From positions 1-64,000 of the forward strand of contig JAVBLJ010000029.1 of the NCBI GenBank assembly GCA_031553615.1: a stretch of 64,000 bases of DNA, given 5' to 3'. The notes beneath the pieces were generated by a model, which made no database searches, was not told where the DNA came from, and worked only from the letters and a program-made list of their open reading frames with translations. Every line of letters starts with the position of its first letter. Positions within the stretch are counted from its first letter, which is position 1. Shown in pieces: positions 54,421 through 62,626 of the stretch. Position numbers and translations under genes: made by a program. Source of the stretch: WQXF01 sp031553615. Its GTDB lineage: Bacteria > Bacillota > Clostridia > Christensenellales > Aristaeellaceae.

Positions 54421-54480
54421 CGCCGCATGCTCCAAGTATTAGGCGGCAAACGTAGTCGCCCTGCATGCGAAGCGTCGGCA

Positions 54481-54510
54481 TTGACAAGCCGGCGCTTCGC
54501 ATGCGATAAT
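54481..54510 (+). promoter_or_regulatory. Promoter of the tRNA-Arg locus
   Basis: TTGACA, 18 bases, GATAAT, about 20 bases before the first tRNA-like sequence. Confidence 0.75.
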
Positions 54511-54529
54511 ACCGTGCATGCACCCGTAG

Positions 54530-54592
54530 TTCAGCTGGATAGAGCGTCCTCCCCCTAAGAGAACCTACTGTGTTCGATTTAGTCGATTCTGT
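54530..54592 (+). pseudogene. Broken tRNA-Arg(CCT) copy (5' half)
   Basis: Acceptor 5' strand GCACCCG, an intact D arm (GTTC...GAGC) and an anticodon arm whose loop reads CCCCTAA, anticodon CCT like the intact gene downstream. Position 33 is C rather than U, the anticodon stem has a mismatch, and no matching T arm or acceptor 3' strand follows. The 3' half has been lost or replaced, so a functional tRNA is not expected. Confidence 0.65.
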
Positions 54593-54612
54593 ACACTCTC
54601 CAAACCATGCCT

Positions 54613-54689
54613 GTTTCCGTAGCTCAGCCGGATAGAGCGTCCGCCTCCTAAGCGGAAGGCCGTGGGTTCGAATCCCGCCGGGAACGCCA
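54613..54689 (+). tRNA. tRNA-Arg, anticodon CCT, CCA encoded
   Basis: Acceptor GTTTCCG pairs with CGGGAAC (one G-U). The D arm is GCTC/GAGC, anticodon arm TCCGC/GCGGA with loop CTCCTAA, and T arm GTGGG/CCCGC with loop TTCGAAT. Discriminator G and CCA are in the DNA. It reads AGG codons. It shares a promoter with the broken copy just upstream, and a terminator follows at once. Confidence 0.95.
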
Positions 54690-54693
54690 TCTG

Positions 54694-54742
54694 AAATGCC
54701 GTAAACCCTTGAATGGATTGGGTTTGCGGCATTTCTCGTTTT
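54694..54742 (+). terminator. Terminator of the tRNA-Arg locus
   Basis: AAATGCCG-TAAACCC paired with GGGTTTG-CGGCATTT, followed by CTCGTTTT. Confidence 0.8.
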
Positions 54743-54978
54743 GAACCTTCTCTTATCGCCACCCCTTTTTTGCTAATTATTTCTGCTAATTTAGCCCGAC
54801 AGTTTCATACTGACCCAGCTCCCGAGCGATGTACCAGTTTCAAAGTTAGTGAGGATATGGTAAACTAACGAAAAGGAGCTGGAGAAAATAGGGAAAGCGA
54901 ATTACATAGTGGAGCTGATCAGTGGACACTATTTTACACGTATGAACTAAATGGCATGGTCGCGAGGAGGATTGCCAA
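54743..54978. other. Lower-GC intergenic stretch, possible insertion-sequence scar
   Basis: About 235 bases without a complete gene. It contains an ACTGACCCA motif and a short open frame after AAAAGGAGCTGG (codons for GKANYIVELISGHYF, then stop) that has a ribosome-site-like lead but only an ATA start. This could be the left edge of an IS21-like element whose body has been deleted; the match is by memory of the terminal motif only. A possible promoter (TTTCAA-17-TAAACT) is also present. Confidence 0.3.
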
Positions 54979-57138
54979 ATGCTAAAGCGATTGTTCCTTT
55001 TTTTCCTGTTGCTCACATGTATGGTCATCGGTTCATCTTCGTATGGAGAAGATGCCAACCAGTTTATCGAGAACACGAAAGAACAACGTCTTCATGGCAT
55101 CGCTTCGGTCGATCACGCGCTCTATCTACTGTCATCCAATAGCATTCTACTATATGAAAAAGGCGAAAAGGAGCTGCGCGTTATCTATACGCTACCCGTC
55201 GGTGAGGATTTCTGGGAAGCTCACCTGCTTTCTGATGCAAAAGCCGCCTACGTCCTGCAAGTTGCGGCTCAAAAGCTATATCGCATTTTTGAAGGTCAGC
55301 TTATCGAACCTATTCGCCTTGACTTTTCCTGGCTCGAAGACAAAGGCTATATGCCCAGCGACATCGAGGGCGTTGTCTTGCAGGATGATACGCTCTTCGC
55401 ACTGTTGTGCAACGCCCAAGGTGACAACGCGATCATTGCGCGCATTCCTTTGGATGGCGCTTTGGCAGATTTCATGTCGGTGCCCGGAGTGCTGCATATT
55501 TCCCCCTATCAACCTGGGCAGATTTTAGCATTGATGGGCACGCCTGTGCCGAGCAATGAAGAAAGATCGGCCAGGATAGTTGCGCTCAGTGCGACATCGG
55601 GAGCAGTCGAAAAGGAAGTTGGTGCTTTCGATAGTGAACCGTATTATGCTTCGACTTTTGCTTTTTCGCCTTCCGAACAGCTCGTCTATTACTTCGATGG
55701 AATGCAACTTTTCAGTCTGTCGATGGATGGGACTGTAACGCCGATCAGAAACCTTCATATGTCGGATTATGTGTCTGGTGCTTCGCTGTTAGCTCCAGAT
55801 CTCTTTGCATACTATACCGCCCAAGGGCTCTATGTATCTTCCTTATCTATGCCTAGCCAGTCCAGCGCACCGCTGATCGTGCAGAGCTTCTTGACCGACT
55901 CGGATTCCCTTGACTCATTTGAAAGAGCAAATCCGGATATCCAAGTCACACATCGCGTCGAAATGATTCGTGCCCCAGAGATTGCAATGATGATACGGAC
56001 AGGGGAAGCCAATGCGGATATCTACTGCATCAAATTCGATAGCAACTTCCAGCAGTTAATGCAGGATGGCTTCATGGTCGACCTCTCTGAGTCAACGGCA
56101 TTGGTGGACGCAGTGAAGAGAATGTATCCGTGCATTCAAGACACGGTATGGCACGAAGGGAAACTATACGCATATCCCATCACGACTATGCCTTTATATT
56201 GGAGCGCACGCACGGATCTCCTTCAGGAAGTGGGTTTATCTTTTCCGGATTCATATCTGAAGTTTCTGGAACTGTATAGGGATTGGTACGATAGCACTGC
56301 CAGTGAAAATACGGATATACAGTTTTCCCGCGACTTCGGAGTTCGCGTGAATTTGTTAATCGATACCCTCATCCATTACGAGCGAACCTATGGACACCCC
56401 GACAAACCATTATCCTTTGATCACCCTGCGCTTAGGCAAGCGCTGCAAATCATCACATCCATGCCTCCCTCTGCAAATGAACAAGTTTTGAGCGAGGGCC
56501 GGATACAATCCGATCTCCCCAGAAAAGCGATTTTCGAGACATGGGATACCGCACCTTTGTCGGTTCAGCCTGCATACGTTGGTGAAGGGACATTTCAGCT
56601 GTTTTCCCCCCCGCCCTTTGAAGGGGGTGCCTCGCCACTCCTGCCTGCCAACTTGTATGTCTATATAATCAATCCTTTAAGCAAAAACAAGGAGAGCGCC
56701 ATTAAGTTTTTAGAGCATATGATCGAAAATGCTCGCCCGATGTTCCGTTATCTGGTTTTTCCGGATCTGATGGAGCCTCTCCCGTCTGATGCTGCGGTTG
56801 AGAGAGAAAAAGAGCTGAGCCAATACATGGAGGAGTTGCTAGTCCAGCTCAAAAGCGCACCCGAGGACGAAAAGCGTGCGATTCAAGAAAAGATAAACCA
56901 GCTTCAGATTCAAATAAACTTCACACATGAAGACAGATGGCTAATCAGCCCGGAAGCGTTGAAGTACTACCGAGAAACCGCCCCTTACATGGTGTTCTTT
57001 CCCAATGTTCAGTTTTGGGCAGCATATCAAGAAATCAGAGATATCATGCAGCAACTGCTTAGCGGCGGAATGACGATCGATCAAGCTATTGCTGAAATGG
57101 ACAAAAAAATGGACGCCGCCTTTAATGAGAATATATGA
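54979..57138 (+). CDS. Exported beta-propeller-like plus solute-binding-like protein
   Basis: 719 residues; GAGGAGG lies nine bases before the ATG. A signal sequence (KRLFLFFLLLTCMVIGSSSYG) is followed by residues about 35-290 with WD/YVTN-like beta repeats (LYLLSSNSILLYEKGEKELRVIY, LVYYFDGMQLFSLSMDG). Residues about 300-719 resemble an extracellular sugar-binding protein of the family 1 type: SLDSFERANPDIQVTH, TGEANADIYCIKFD, WHEGKLYAYPIT, and NPLSKNKESAIKFLEHMIE. A Glu/Lys/Gln-rich helical insert interrupts the C-terminal lobe. Base composition is lower in GC than the neighbours and no permease or ATPase gene is adjacent, so it may be a sensor or accessory protein acquired by transfer (inference). 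Confidence 0.75.
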   Translation: MLKRLFLFFLLLTCMVIGSSSYGEDANQFIENTKEQRLHGIASVDHALYLLSSNSILLYEKGEKELRVIYTLPVGEDFWEAHLLSDAKAAYVLQVAAQKLYRIFEGQLIEPIRLDFSWLEDKGYMPSDIEGVVLQDDTLFALLCNAQGDNAIIARIPLDGALADFMSVPGVLHISPYQPGQILALMGTPVPSNEERSARIVALSATSGAVEKEVGAFDSEPYYASTFAFSPSEQLVYYFDGMQLFSLSMDGTVTPIRNLHMSDYVSGASLLAPDLFAYYTAQGLYVSSLSMPSQSSAPLIVQSFLTDSDSLDSFERANPDIQVTHRVEMIRAPEIAMMIRTGEANADIYCIKFDSNFQQLMQDGFMVDLSESTALVDAVKRMYPCIQDTVWHEGKLYAYPITTMPLYWSARTDLLQEVGLSFPDSYLKFLELYRDWYDSTASENTDIQFSRDFGVRVNLLIDTLIHYERTYGHPDKPLSFDHPALRQALQIITSMPPSANEQVLSEGRIQSDLPRKAIFETWDTAPLSVQPAYVGEGTFQLFSPPPFEGGASPLLPANLYVYIINPLSKNKESAIKFLEHMIENARPMFRYLVFPDLMEPLPSDAAVEREKELSQYMEELLVQLKSAPEDEKRAIQEKINQLQIQINFTHEDRWLISPEALKYYRETAPYMVFFPNVQFWAAYQEIRDIMQQLLSGGMTIDQAIAEMDKKMDAAFNENI

Positions 57139-57171
57139 ATTTGTGTTTGGGGTGTAGCGACATTCTCGACC

Positions 57172-57478
57172 TGATGAGCAAGGGCATCGAGCCTGTAAAA
57201 AATGCCCGAGGTGCGCTGATCCTTCGCGCCGATGGCGCGCGACAGCACGGAGCCGGAGCCCGTACCGATCAGCACCGCCACGCCGTTGTTGAACAGCACG
57301 AACGGCGAAGCCACCGACACCGCGCTCTTCGCTTCCACGCCCACCATCTGGCCCACGAAGATCGAATCCACCGGCGCATACAGGCCCGCTATCAGCTGCC
57401 CAGGATGGCGGGCAGGCTCAGCTTGACCATCAATCTCCATGGGCTCTTCGTTAACAGTTCCCCTCGCATATCCGTCAT
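57172..57478 (-). pseudogene. MATE efflux gene remnant, frameshifted and truncated
   Basis: The minus strand begins MTDMRGELLTKSPWRLMVKL and then, after ILG, meets a premature TGA. Restoring one base near 57403 continues as QLIAGLYAPVDSIFVGQMVG and AAVSVA-like SAVSVASPFVLFNNG, then IGTGSGSVLSRAIGAKDQR, the N-terminal 100 residues of a MepA-type MATE protein. The match stops there; the remaining 350 residues are missing. MITE copy 2 lies seven bases upstream of the ATG and has replaced the original promoter and ribosome site region. It differs from the intact MATE gene at 43899. Confidence 0.8.
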
Positions 57479-57485
57479 GCTGTTA

Positions 57486-57648
57486 ATACCAATTCGAATT
57501 AGGTTTTGCCAATAAGCCAGCGAGAGATTTTCTCGTTCGGCTAGGAGTCCGAAGGAGGCGTAGCCAGCAGCTACGCTGACCGAGGCACGACAACGCCGAT
57601 CGGAAAAAGATCCGTTGGATTGCGGCAAAACGTAGTTGGAATGGGTAT
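57486..57648. mobile_element. MITE-like element, copy 2 (163 bp)
   Basis: Same inverted ends (ATACCAATTCGAA / TTGGAATGGGTAT) and internal hairpin as copy 1. It lies between the MATE remnant and the iron-uptake promoter. Confidence 0.85.
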
Positions 57649-57706
57649 CAATGCAACTTGACGGATCAATGCCGACGACAGTATGAAAGATGCTGGAAAA
57701 AGCAAG

Positions 57707-57735
57707 TTGACATGCCTGCGAACATCCGCTATAAT
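57707..57735 (+). promoter_or_regulatory. Consensus promoter of the iron-uptake operon
   Basis: TTGACA, 17 bases, TATAAT, a perfect match in both hexamers and spacing. Confidence 0.92.
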
Positions 57736-57746
57736 GACCATCGAAG

Positions 57747-57765
57747 TTAGATTAAGCTAACTTAT
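57747..57765 (+). promoter_or_regulatory. DtxR/IdeR-like iron-responsive operator
   Basis: TTAGATTAAGCTAACTTAT matches the 19-bp DtxR/IdeR consensus (TWAGGTTAGSCTAACCTWA) at about 15 positions and forms the core palindrome AAGTTAG/CTAACTT. It begins a dozen bases after the -10 hexamer, covering the expected start of transcription, so a metal-loaded repressor would block initiation. Derepression when iron is scarce is inferred. Confidence 0.75.
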
Positions 57766-57786
57766 AGATTTGCAGGAGGATCCACG

Positions 57787-58797
57787 ATGATTCAGATGTT
57801 ACGGAAGCTTGCCGGTGCTGCCCTGGTCATGGCGATGGCCCTTTTCTCCTTCGCGGCCGCCTACGCGGAAGAAACCGCGCACGTCCAATACCCCTTGGAA
57901 ATCAAGCATGCCCTCGGCACGACCGTGATCGAAAGCAAGCCCGAGCGGGTGGTGACGATTGCCTTCGGCAACCAGGACGTTGCCCTGGCGCTGGGCGTGG
58001 TGCCGGTTGGCTTCTCCGCCGCCAACTATGGCGTGCAGGATGAGAGCGGCATGCTGCCCTGGACGGCGGAAAAGCTAAAGGCGCTGGGTTGTGAGACCCC
58101 GAACGTATTTCAAGACACCGATGGCTTGGATTTTGAAGCCATCGCCGATTGCAACCCGGATGTGATTCTTGCCGTCTATTCGGGTCTGACCGAAGAAGAT
58201 TATAAGCTGCTGAGCGAGATTGCCCCAGTGGTGGCTTATCCTGAAACAGCCTGGACGGTCAGCTGGCGCGATTGGATTCGTTATAGCGCGCTGGGTATGG
58301 GCATGGCGGCTGAAGGCGAGCAATTGATCGCGGACATGGAATCGTTGGTGGCGGAAAAGATGGCCAAGTATCCCGAAATCAAGGGCAAGAGCTTCGTGTG
58401 GGTGACCTTCCGCGAGGACAATCTGTCCAACTTGCATGCGTACGCGCCCATCGATCCCCGCTGCGCTTTTCTGATTGAGGATTTGGGCTTGGCATATCCG
58501 GAAAAGGTCAACGCCCTGATCGAGGAGGGCAAGTATTCCCTTAGCATCAGCGCCGAAAACGCGGAATTGCTGTATGACGCGGATTTCCTGACCGGCTACA
58601 GCAGCGAGGCCGGGTACGCGGCCGCCAAGGCCGACCCGGTGCTGGGGAGCATTCCCGCGCTGAAGAATGGTGCCATCGTGAGCATTGAAAGCGGCACGCC
58701 GCTCTCCGCGGCGCTGACGCCGACGCCGCTTTCGATCATGTACTCTATCGACGAATATCTCGCCAAGATCGCCGAAGCGGTTGCCCATATCCAATGA
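57787..58797 (+). CDS. Iron-siderophore ABC transporter substrate-binding protein
   Basis: 336 residues; AGGAGG seven bases before the ATG. Signal peptide (LAGAALVMAMALFSFAAAYA); there is no lipobox Cys, unusual for a Gram-positive binding protein, so anchoring by an uncleaved signal is possible. The mature part is a periplasmic-binding type III fold: YPLEIKHALGTTVIESKPERVVTI, then PDVILAVYSGLTEEDYKLLSEIAPVV and a long bridging helix near DWIRYSALGMGM. Residue patterns match the FepB/FhuD group. The stop overlaps the ATG of the first permease (ATGA). The specific siderophore cannot be told. Confidence 0.92.
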   Translation: MIQMLRKLAGAALVMAMALFSFAAAYAEETAHVQYPLEIKHALGTTVIESKPERVVTIAFGNQDVALALGVVPVGFSAANYGVQDESGMLPWTAEKLKALGCETPNVFQDTDGLDFEAIADCNPDVILAVYSGLTEEDYKLLSEIAPVVAYPETAWTVSWRDWIRYSALGMGMAAEGEQLIADMESLVAEKMAKYPEIKGKSFVWVTFREDNLSNLHAYAPIDPRCAFLIEDLGLAYPEKVNALIEEGKYSLSISAENAELLYDADFLTGYSSEAGYAAAKADPVLGSIPALKNGAIVSIESGTPLSAALTPTPLSIMYSIDEYLAKIAEAVAHIQ

Positions 58798-59825
58798 GTA
58801 AGATCGGCTTGATTGGGGAGGAGTGGGGCAACCCGCTTCTCCCTAAACGTTTTGTCATCGTGTTGTCGGCGTTTCTTTTGCTCTTATTCCTCTGCATCGT
58901 TGCGTCGCTGGCTTTAGGCTCCCGCCTATCGTCCTGGCAGGAGATTATCGACGGCCTGTTCAGTCCCGCCGTCAACACCTACGGGGCGAACGTCGTTCGG
59001 AAACGCATTTCCCGAACGGTGTTTTCGCTGTGCGCGGGTGCCGCACTGGGCGTTTCCGGGGCCTTGATGCAGGCCGTGACCCGCAACCCCATTGCCGATC
59101 CTTCCATCCTGGGTGTCAATACCGGCGCGGCGCTGTTTGTGGTGTGCGGCATTGCCTTTTTTCAGATTACGACAGCCCTGCAGTACGTCGGCATGGCGCT
59201 GATCGGCGCGATGCTTACCGCGATTTTCGTCTATAGCATCGGTTCTATGGGCCGCGGCGGCGCGACGCCTATCAAGCTGGTGTTGGCGGGGGCGGCCACC
59301 AGCGCAGCCCTGTCTTCCGCTGTCAGCGCGATTTTACTGCCCCGCTCGTATGTGATGGATCAATACCGCTTCTGGCAGGTGGGTAGCGTCGGCTCGGCCA
59401 CGTGGACAGGGGTGACCGCCTTCCTGCCCTTTCTGCTGGTCGGCCTGCTCATCGCCGTGCTGGCCGCCCCGGCGCTGAACGCCTTGGCGCTGGGAGACGA
59501 GGCCGCGACCGGGCTGGGCGTCCGCACTGGTCTGCTGCGGCTTGTGGCTGCCTTTGGCGGCGTATTGCTGTGCGCCGCTACCACTGCCTTGGCCGGTCCC
59601 ATTGGCTTTATCGGGCTGCTGGCCCCACACGTGATGCGGCTTTTGCTGGGCGCTGATTTGCGCTATACCATTCCAATGTCCGCGCTATCGGGGGCGGTGT
59701 TCCTGACGATTGCCGATGTGATCGGCCGCCTGCTCACCTATCCGGGCGAGCTGGAGGTGGGCATTGTCACGGCTTTCGTGGGAGCGCCGGTGTTGATCCT
59801 GGCTGCGCGGCGGGCGAAAGTGTGA
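58794..59825 (+). CDS. Iron-siderophore ABC transporter permease (FecCD family), first
   Basis: 343 residues, nine to ten membrane helices. RTVFSLCAGAALGVSGALMQAVTRNPIADPSILGVNTGAALFVV is the hallmark region of FecCD permeases, and GPIGFIGLLAPHVMRLLLG is the loop that contacts the ATPase. ATGA overlap with the binding-protein gene and GTGA overlap with the next permease gene show tight coupling. It forms a heterodimeric channel with that permease for ferric-siderophore import. Confidence 0.95.
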   Translation: MSKIGLIGEEWGNPLLPKRFVIVLSAFLLLLFLCIVASLALGSRLSSWQEIIDGLFSPAVNTYGANVVRKRISRTVFSLCAGAALGVSGALMQAVTRNPIADPSILGVNTGAALFVVCGIAFFQITTALQYVGMALIGAMLTAIFVYSIGSMGRGGATPIKLVLAGAATSAALSSAVSAILLPRSYVMDQYRFWQVGSVGSATWTGVTAFLPFLLVGLLIAVLAAPALNALALGDEAATGLGVRTGLLRLVAAFGGVLLCAATTALAGPIGFIGLLAPHVMRLLLGADLRYTIPMSALSGAVFLTIADVIGRLLTYPGELEVGIVTAFVGAPVLILAARRAKV

Positions 59826-60862
59826 GCCGGATGCAAAAAGAAACGATCCCATTCATTTTCCAAGGCCGAAAGCAGCGCCAACGCCGCTTTACAACGATCA
59901 CCATCCTGCTGGGCGTTTTGGCGGCAGGGCTTTGCGGTGCGATGCTGCTACTGGGCAATACGCTGTATCCGGCGAGGACGGTGATCGGTGTGCTGGGCGG
60001 CGAGGTGATACAGGGGGCTACTTTTGCGGTCAAGACCATCCGCCTGCCCCGGATGTGCGCCGGGCTTTTTGCCGGGTTCGCGTTTGGCATCGCCGGCAGT
60101 GTTTTTCAAACCATGCTGCGCAATCCGCTGGCGAATCCCAACATCATTGGCATTACTTCCGGCTCCAGCGCCGGCGCGGTGTTCTGCATTGTGCTGCTCC
60201 ACGCCAGCGCCACAACGGTCTACTTTGCTTCCATCGCGGCGGGCCTGGCCACCACGTTGGTGATGTTGTTGCTGGCGAGGGTCAAGCGTTTTTCAAACGC
60301 CCGCCTGATTCTGGTGGGCATCGGGGTGCAGGCGATGCTGAGCGCCGTCGTTAATTATGTTCTCTTGAAGGGTTCAGAACGCGATATTCCCACCGCCATG
60401 CGCTGGCTAAGCGGCAGCCTGAACGGCGCGCGCATGATGGAGCTGTATCCGCTATTTGTCGGCGTGCTGGTGCTAACACCGCTGATGCTGGTTTTTTCCA
60501 AGCGCCTGTCGATGCTGGAACTGGGCGAGGAAACCGCCGTCACGATGGGCGTGGATACGGCGCAGACCCGTGCCGTGCTGATGATCGGCGCGGTGCTGCT
60601 GACCGCAATCGCTACCGCCGCTACCGGCCCGATTGCTTTCATGTCTTTTTTGGCGGGGCCGATCGCCAGGCGGCTGGTGGGTCACGGCAACACCAATCCT
60701 CTCCCCGCCGGGTTGTTCGGTGCGGTGCTGGTGTTGGCCGCTGATTTGGTCGGGCAATTTGCTTTTGAGCTGCGCTTCCCTGTCGGCGTGATTACCGGCT
60801 TGCTGGGCGCGCCTTATCTGATTTTTCTGCTGATTCGAATGAATCGAACGGGGGAACTATAA
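59822..60862 (+). CDS. Iron-siderophore ABC transporter permease (FecCD family), second
   Basis: 346 residues from a GTG overlapping the previous stop. RLPRMCAGLFAGFAFGIAGSVFQTMLRNPLANPNIIGITSGSSAGAVF and GPIAFMSFLAGPIARRLVG are the FecCD signatures. The N-terminus has a Lys/Arg/Gln-rich stretch before the first helix. It pairs with the preceding permease. The stop TAA shares one base with the ATG of the ATPase gene (TAATG). Confidence 0.95.
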   Translation: MSRMQKETIPFIFQGRKQRQRRFTTITILLGVLAAGLCGAMLLLGNTLYPARTVIGVLGGEVIQGATFAVKTIRLPRMCAGLFAGFAFGIAGSVFQTMLRNPLANPNIIGITSGSSAGAVFCIVLLHASATTVYFASIAAGLATTLVMLLLARVKRFSNARLILVGIGVQAMLSAVVNYVLLKGSERDIPTAMRWLSGSLNGARMMELYPLFVGVLVLTPLMLVFSKRLSMLELGEETAVTMGVDTAQTRAVLMIGAVLLTAIATAATGPIAFMSFLAGPIARRLVGHGNTNPLPAGLFGAVLVLAADLVGQFAFELRFPVGVITGLLGAPYLIFLLIRMNRTGEL

Positions 60863-61671
60863 TGAAAGAGACGCATGTGTTTCGGGCGGAAAATGTGGTC
60901 TCCGGCTATGACGGCAAGGCGATTGTGAATAACGTGGCGCTGGCGATTCCCGACGGGAAGATCAGCATCATTATCGGCGCGAATGCCTGCGGCAAATCGA
61001 CGTTGCTCAAAACCATGTCCAGACTGATTAAGCCCCTGTCGGGCAAGGTAACGCTGGACGGGACAGAGATCAGCGGCTATTCATCAAAAAAGCTGGCGCG
61101 GATGGTAGGGCTTTTGCCGCAGTCTCCGATCGTGCCGGAGGGCATCGCCGTCAGCGACCTAGTGGGCCGTGGCCGGTTCCCGCATCAGAAAATGCTCAGA
61201 GGCTGGACGAGAGCCGACTATGAAGCGGTGGCCGAGGCCATGGAGACCATGCATATCACCGAGTTGGCCAACTGTAGCATCTCCGAGCTTTCGGGCGGGC
61301 AAAGGCAGCGGGTGTGGATTGCCATGGCGTTGGCCCAGCAGACAGATATCCTGCTGCTGGATGAGCCGACGACCTTCCTCGACATCGCCTATCAGGTGGA
61401 GATCTTGGATATGCTGGCCGAGCTGAACCGAACGAAAGGCATCACCATTGTCATGGTACTGCACGACATCAATCTTTCCGCACGCTATGCTGACCACATG
61501 ATTGCGATGAAGGATGGCCGTTTGATTGCCCAGGGTTCACCCGGCGAAGTGATTACTACGGGCAATATCAAAACCATTTTTGATCTGGACAGCGTGGTCA
61601 TCGCGGACCCGGTCAGCCGCACGCCGCTGATGGTGCCTGTCGGGCGGCGGGGATACGCAGCCTGTTGTTGA
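60862..61671 (+). CDS. Iron-siderophore ABC transporter ATPase (FecE/FhuC type)
   Basis: 269 residues. Walker A IIGANACGKST (about 37-47), Q-loop LLPQSPIVPEGI, signature SELSGGQRQRVWIAMALAQ, Walker B ILLLDEPTTFLDI and H-loop VLHDINLSARYADH. The TFLDIAYQ sequence after Walker B is typical for the siderophore/B12/haem importer branch. A 13-bp tandem duplication (TTGAAGAAGCGCA) spans its stop codon, at 61668-61693. It drives import through the two permeases encoded upstream. Confidence 0.96.
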   Translation: MKETHVFRAENVVSGYDGKAIVNNVALAIPDGKISIIIGANACGKSTLLKTMSRLIKPLSGKVTLDGTEISGYSSKKLARMVGLLPQSPIVPEGIAVSDLVGRGRFPHQKMLRGWTRADYEAVAEAMETMHITELANCSISELSGGQRQRVWIAMALAQQTDILLLDEPTTFLDIAYQVEILDMLAELNRTKGITIVMVLHDINLSARYADHMIAMKDGRLIAQGSPGEVITTGNIKTIFDLDSVVIADPVSRTPLMVPVGRRGYAACC

Positions 61672-61722
61672 AGAAGCGCATTGAAGAAGCGCATTGGAGC
61701 ACGGATGGGAGGCGGGAAGTAC

Positions 61723-62379
61723 ATGTCTGACAAGGTCAAAAGCGCATACAAACAATCTAAGAATATCTACGATGCTGTGCTGACGCAAAGCAAGTGGTGG
61801 TCGAGGTTGTACATCCGCTTTTTCTGGGCGGTAGACGATATGGAAATTGCCCGCCAGCTGTTCGAGAGGCTGCCAGCGGATTTTTGCGGCGCGTTGCTGG
61901 ACGTCCCCTGCGGCACGCTGAACCTGACCATCGAGCAGTACAGGACAATGCCGCACAGCCCGATTACCTGCCTTGATTATTCGGAGGAGATGTTGGCGAA
62001 AGCGGCGGATCGGATGGCGCAGTATCATCTGGTCAACTTGAGCGCTATGCAAGGGGACGTGGGAAACCTGCCCTTTGCGGATGGCGCCTTTGACGCCGTG
62101 CTCTCCATGAACGGATTTCATGTGTTCCCCGACAAGCCAAGAGCCTACGCCGAAACAGCGCGCGTGCTGAAGCCGGGCGGCATGTTCCTTGGGTGCTTTT
62201 ATGTAAAGGGAGAGCGGTGGCGCAGTGATTTTGTCGTGAACGCTGTCCTTGCCCGAAAAGGCTGGTTCACGCCGCCGTTTGAAACCAAGGATCAGGCAAT
62301 ATCTTCGCTTCGGCAGCACTATTCCCAGGTAGAAGTGCAGAACGACAAGGCGATGGTTTGGTTTTACTGCATCAAGTAA
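61723..62379 (+). CDS. Class I SAM-dependent methyltransferase, last gene of the iron operon
   Basis: 218 residues. The ATG with GGGAGGCGGGAAG upstream is preferred; a TTG 14 codons earlier, inside a small duplication, also keeps the frame open. The Rossmann-fold motifs of the UbiE/Methyltransf_11 type are visible: LLDVPCGTLNLT (motif I), ITCLDYSEEMLAKA (motif II), GNLPFADGAFDAVLSMNGFH and ARVLKPGGMFLG. Methyltransferases next to siderophore importers in Firmicutes are common, but their role (perhaps altering the chelator or its release) is not settled. Its TAA stop shares one base with MITE copy 3. Confidence 0.88.
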   Translation: MSDKVKSAYKQSKNIYDAVLTQSKWWSRLYIRFFWAVDDMEIARQLFERLPADFCGALLDVPCGTLNLTIEQYRTMPHSPITCLDYSEEMLAKAADRMAQYHLVNLSAMQGDVGNLPFADGAFDAVLSMNGFHVFPDKPRAYAETARVLKPGGMFLGCFYVKGERWRSDFVVNAVLARKGWFTPPFETKDQAISSLRQHYSQVEVQNDKAMVWFYCIK

Positions 62380-62542
62380 TACCAATTCCAATTAGGTTTT
62401 GCGAATAAGCCAGCGAGAGATTTTTTCGTTCGGCTAGGAGTCCGAAGGAGGCGTAGCCAGCAGCTACGCTGACCGAGGCACGACAACGCCGATCGGAAAT
62501 AGATCCGCTGGATTGTGGCAAAACGTAGTTGGAATGGGTATA
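62379..62542. mobile_element. MITE-like element, copy 3 (164 bp)
   Basis: Ends ATACCAATTCCAA and TTGGAATGGGTAT, with the same internal GCGTAGC/GCTACGC hairpin. It is inserted directly at the stop codon of the methyltransferase, so the operon transcript would run through it. Confidence 0.87.
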
Positions 62543-62626
62543 ATAGTGGATTATCGTTTTCTACTATTTGGACCGTAATGCTTAAATCTGTTCTCATCAA
62601 TTACCCAAAAGGAGGTGGAAAATGGA

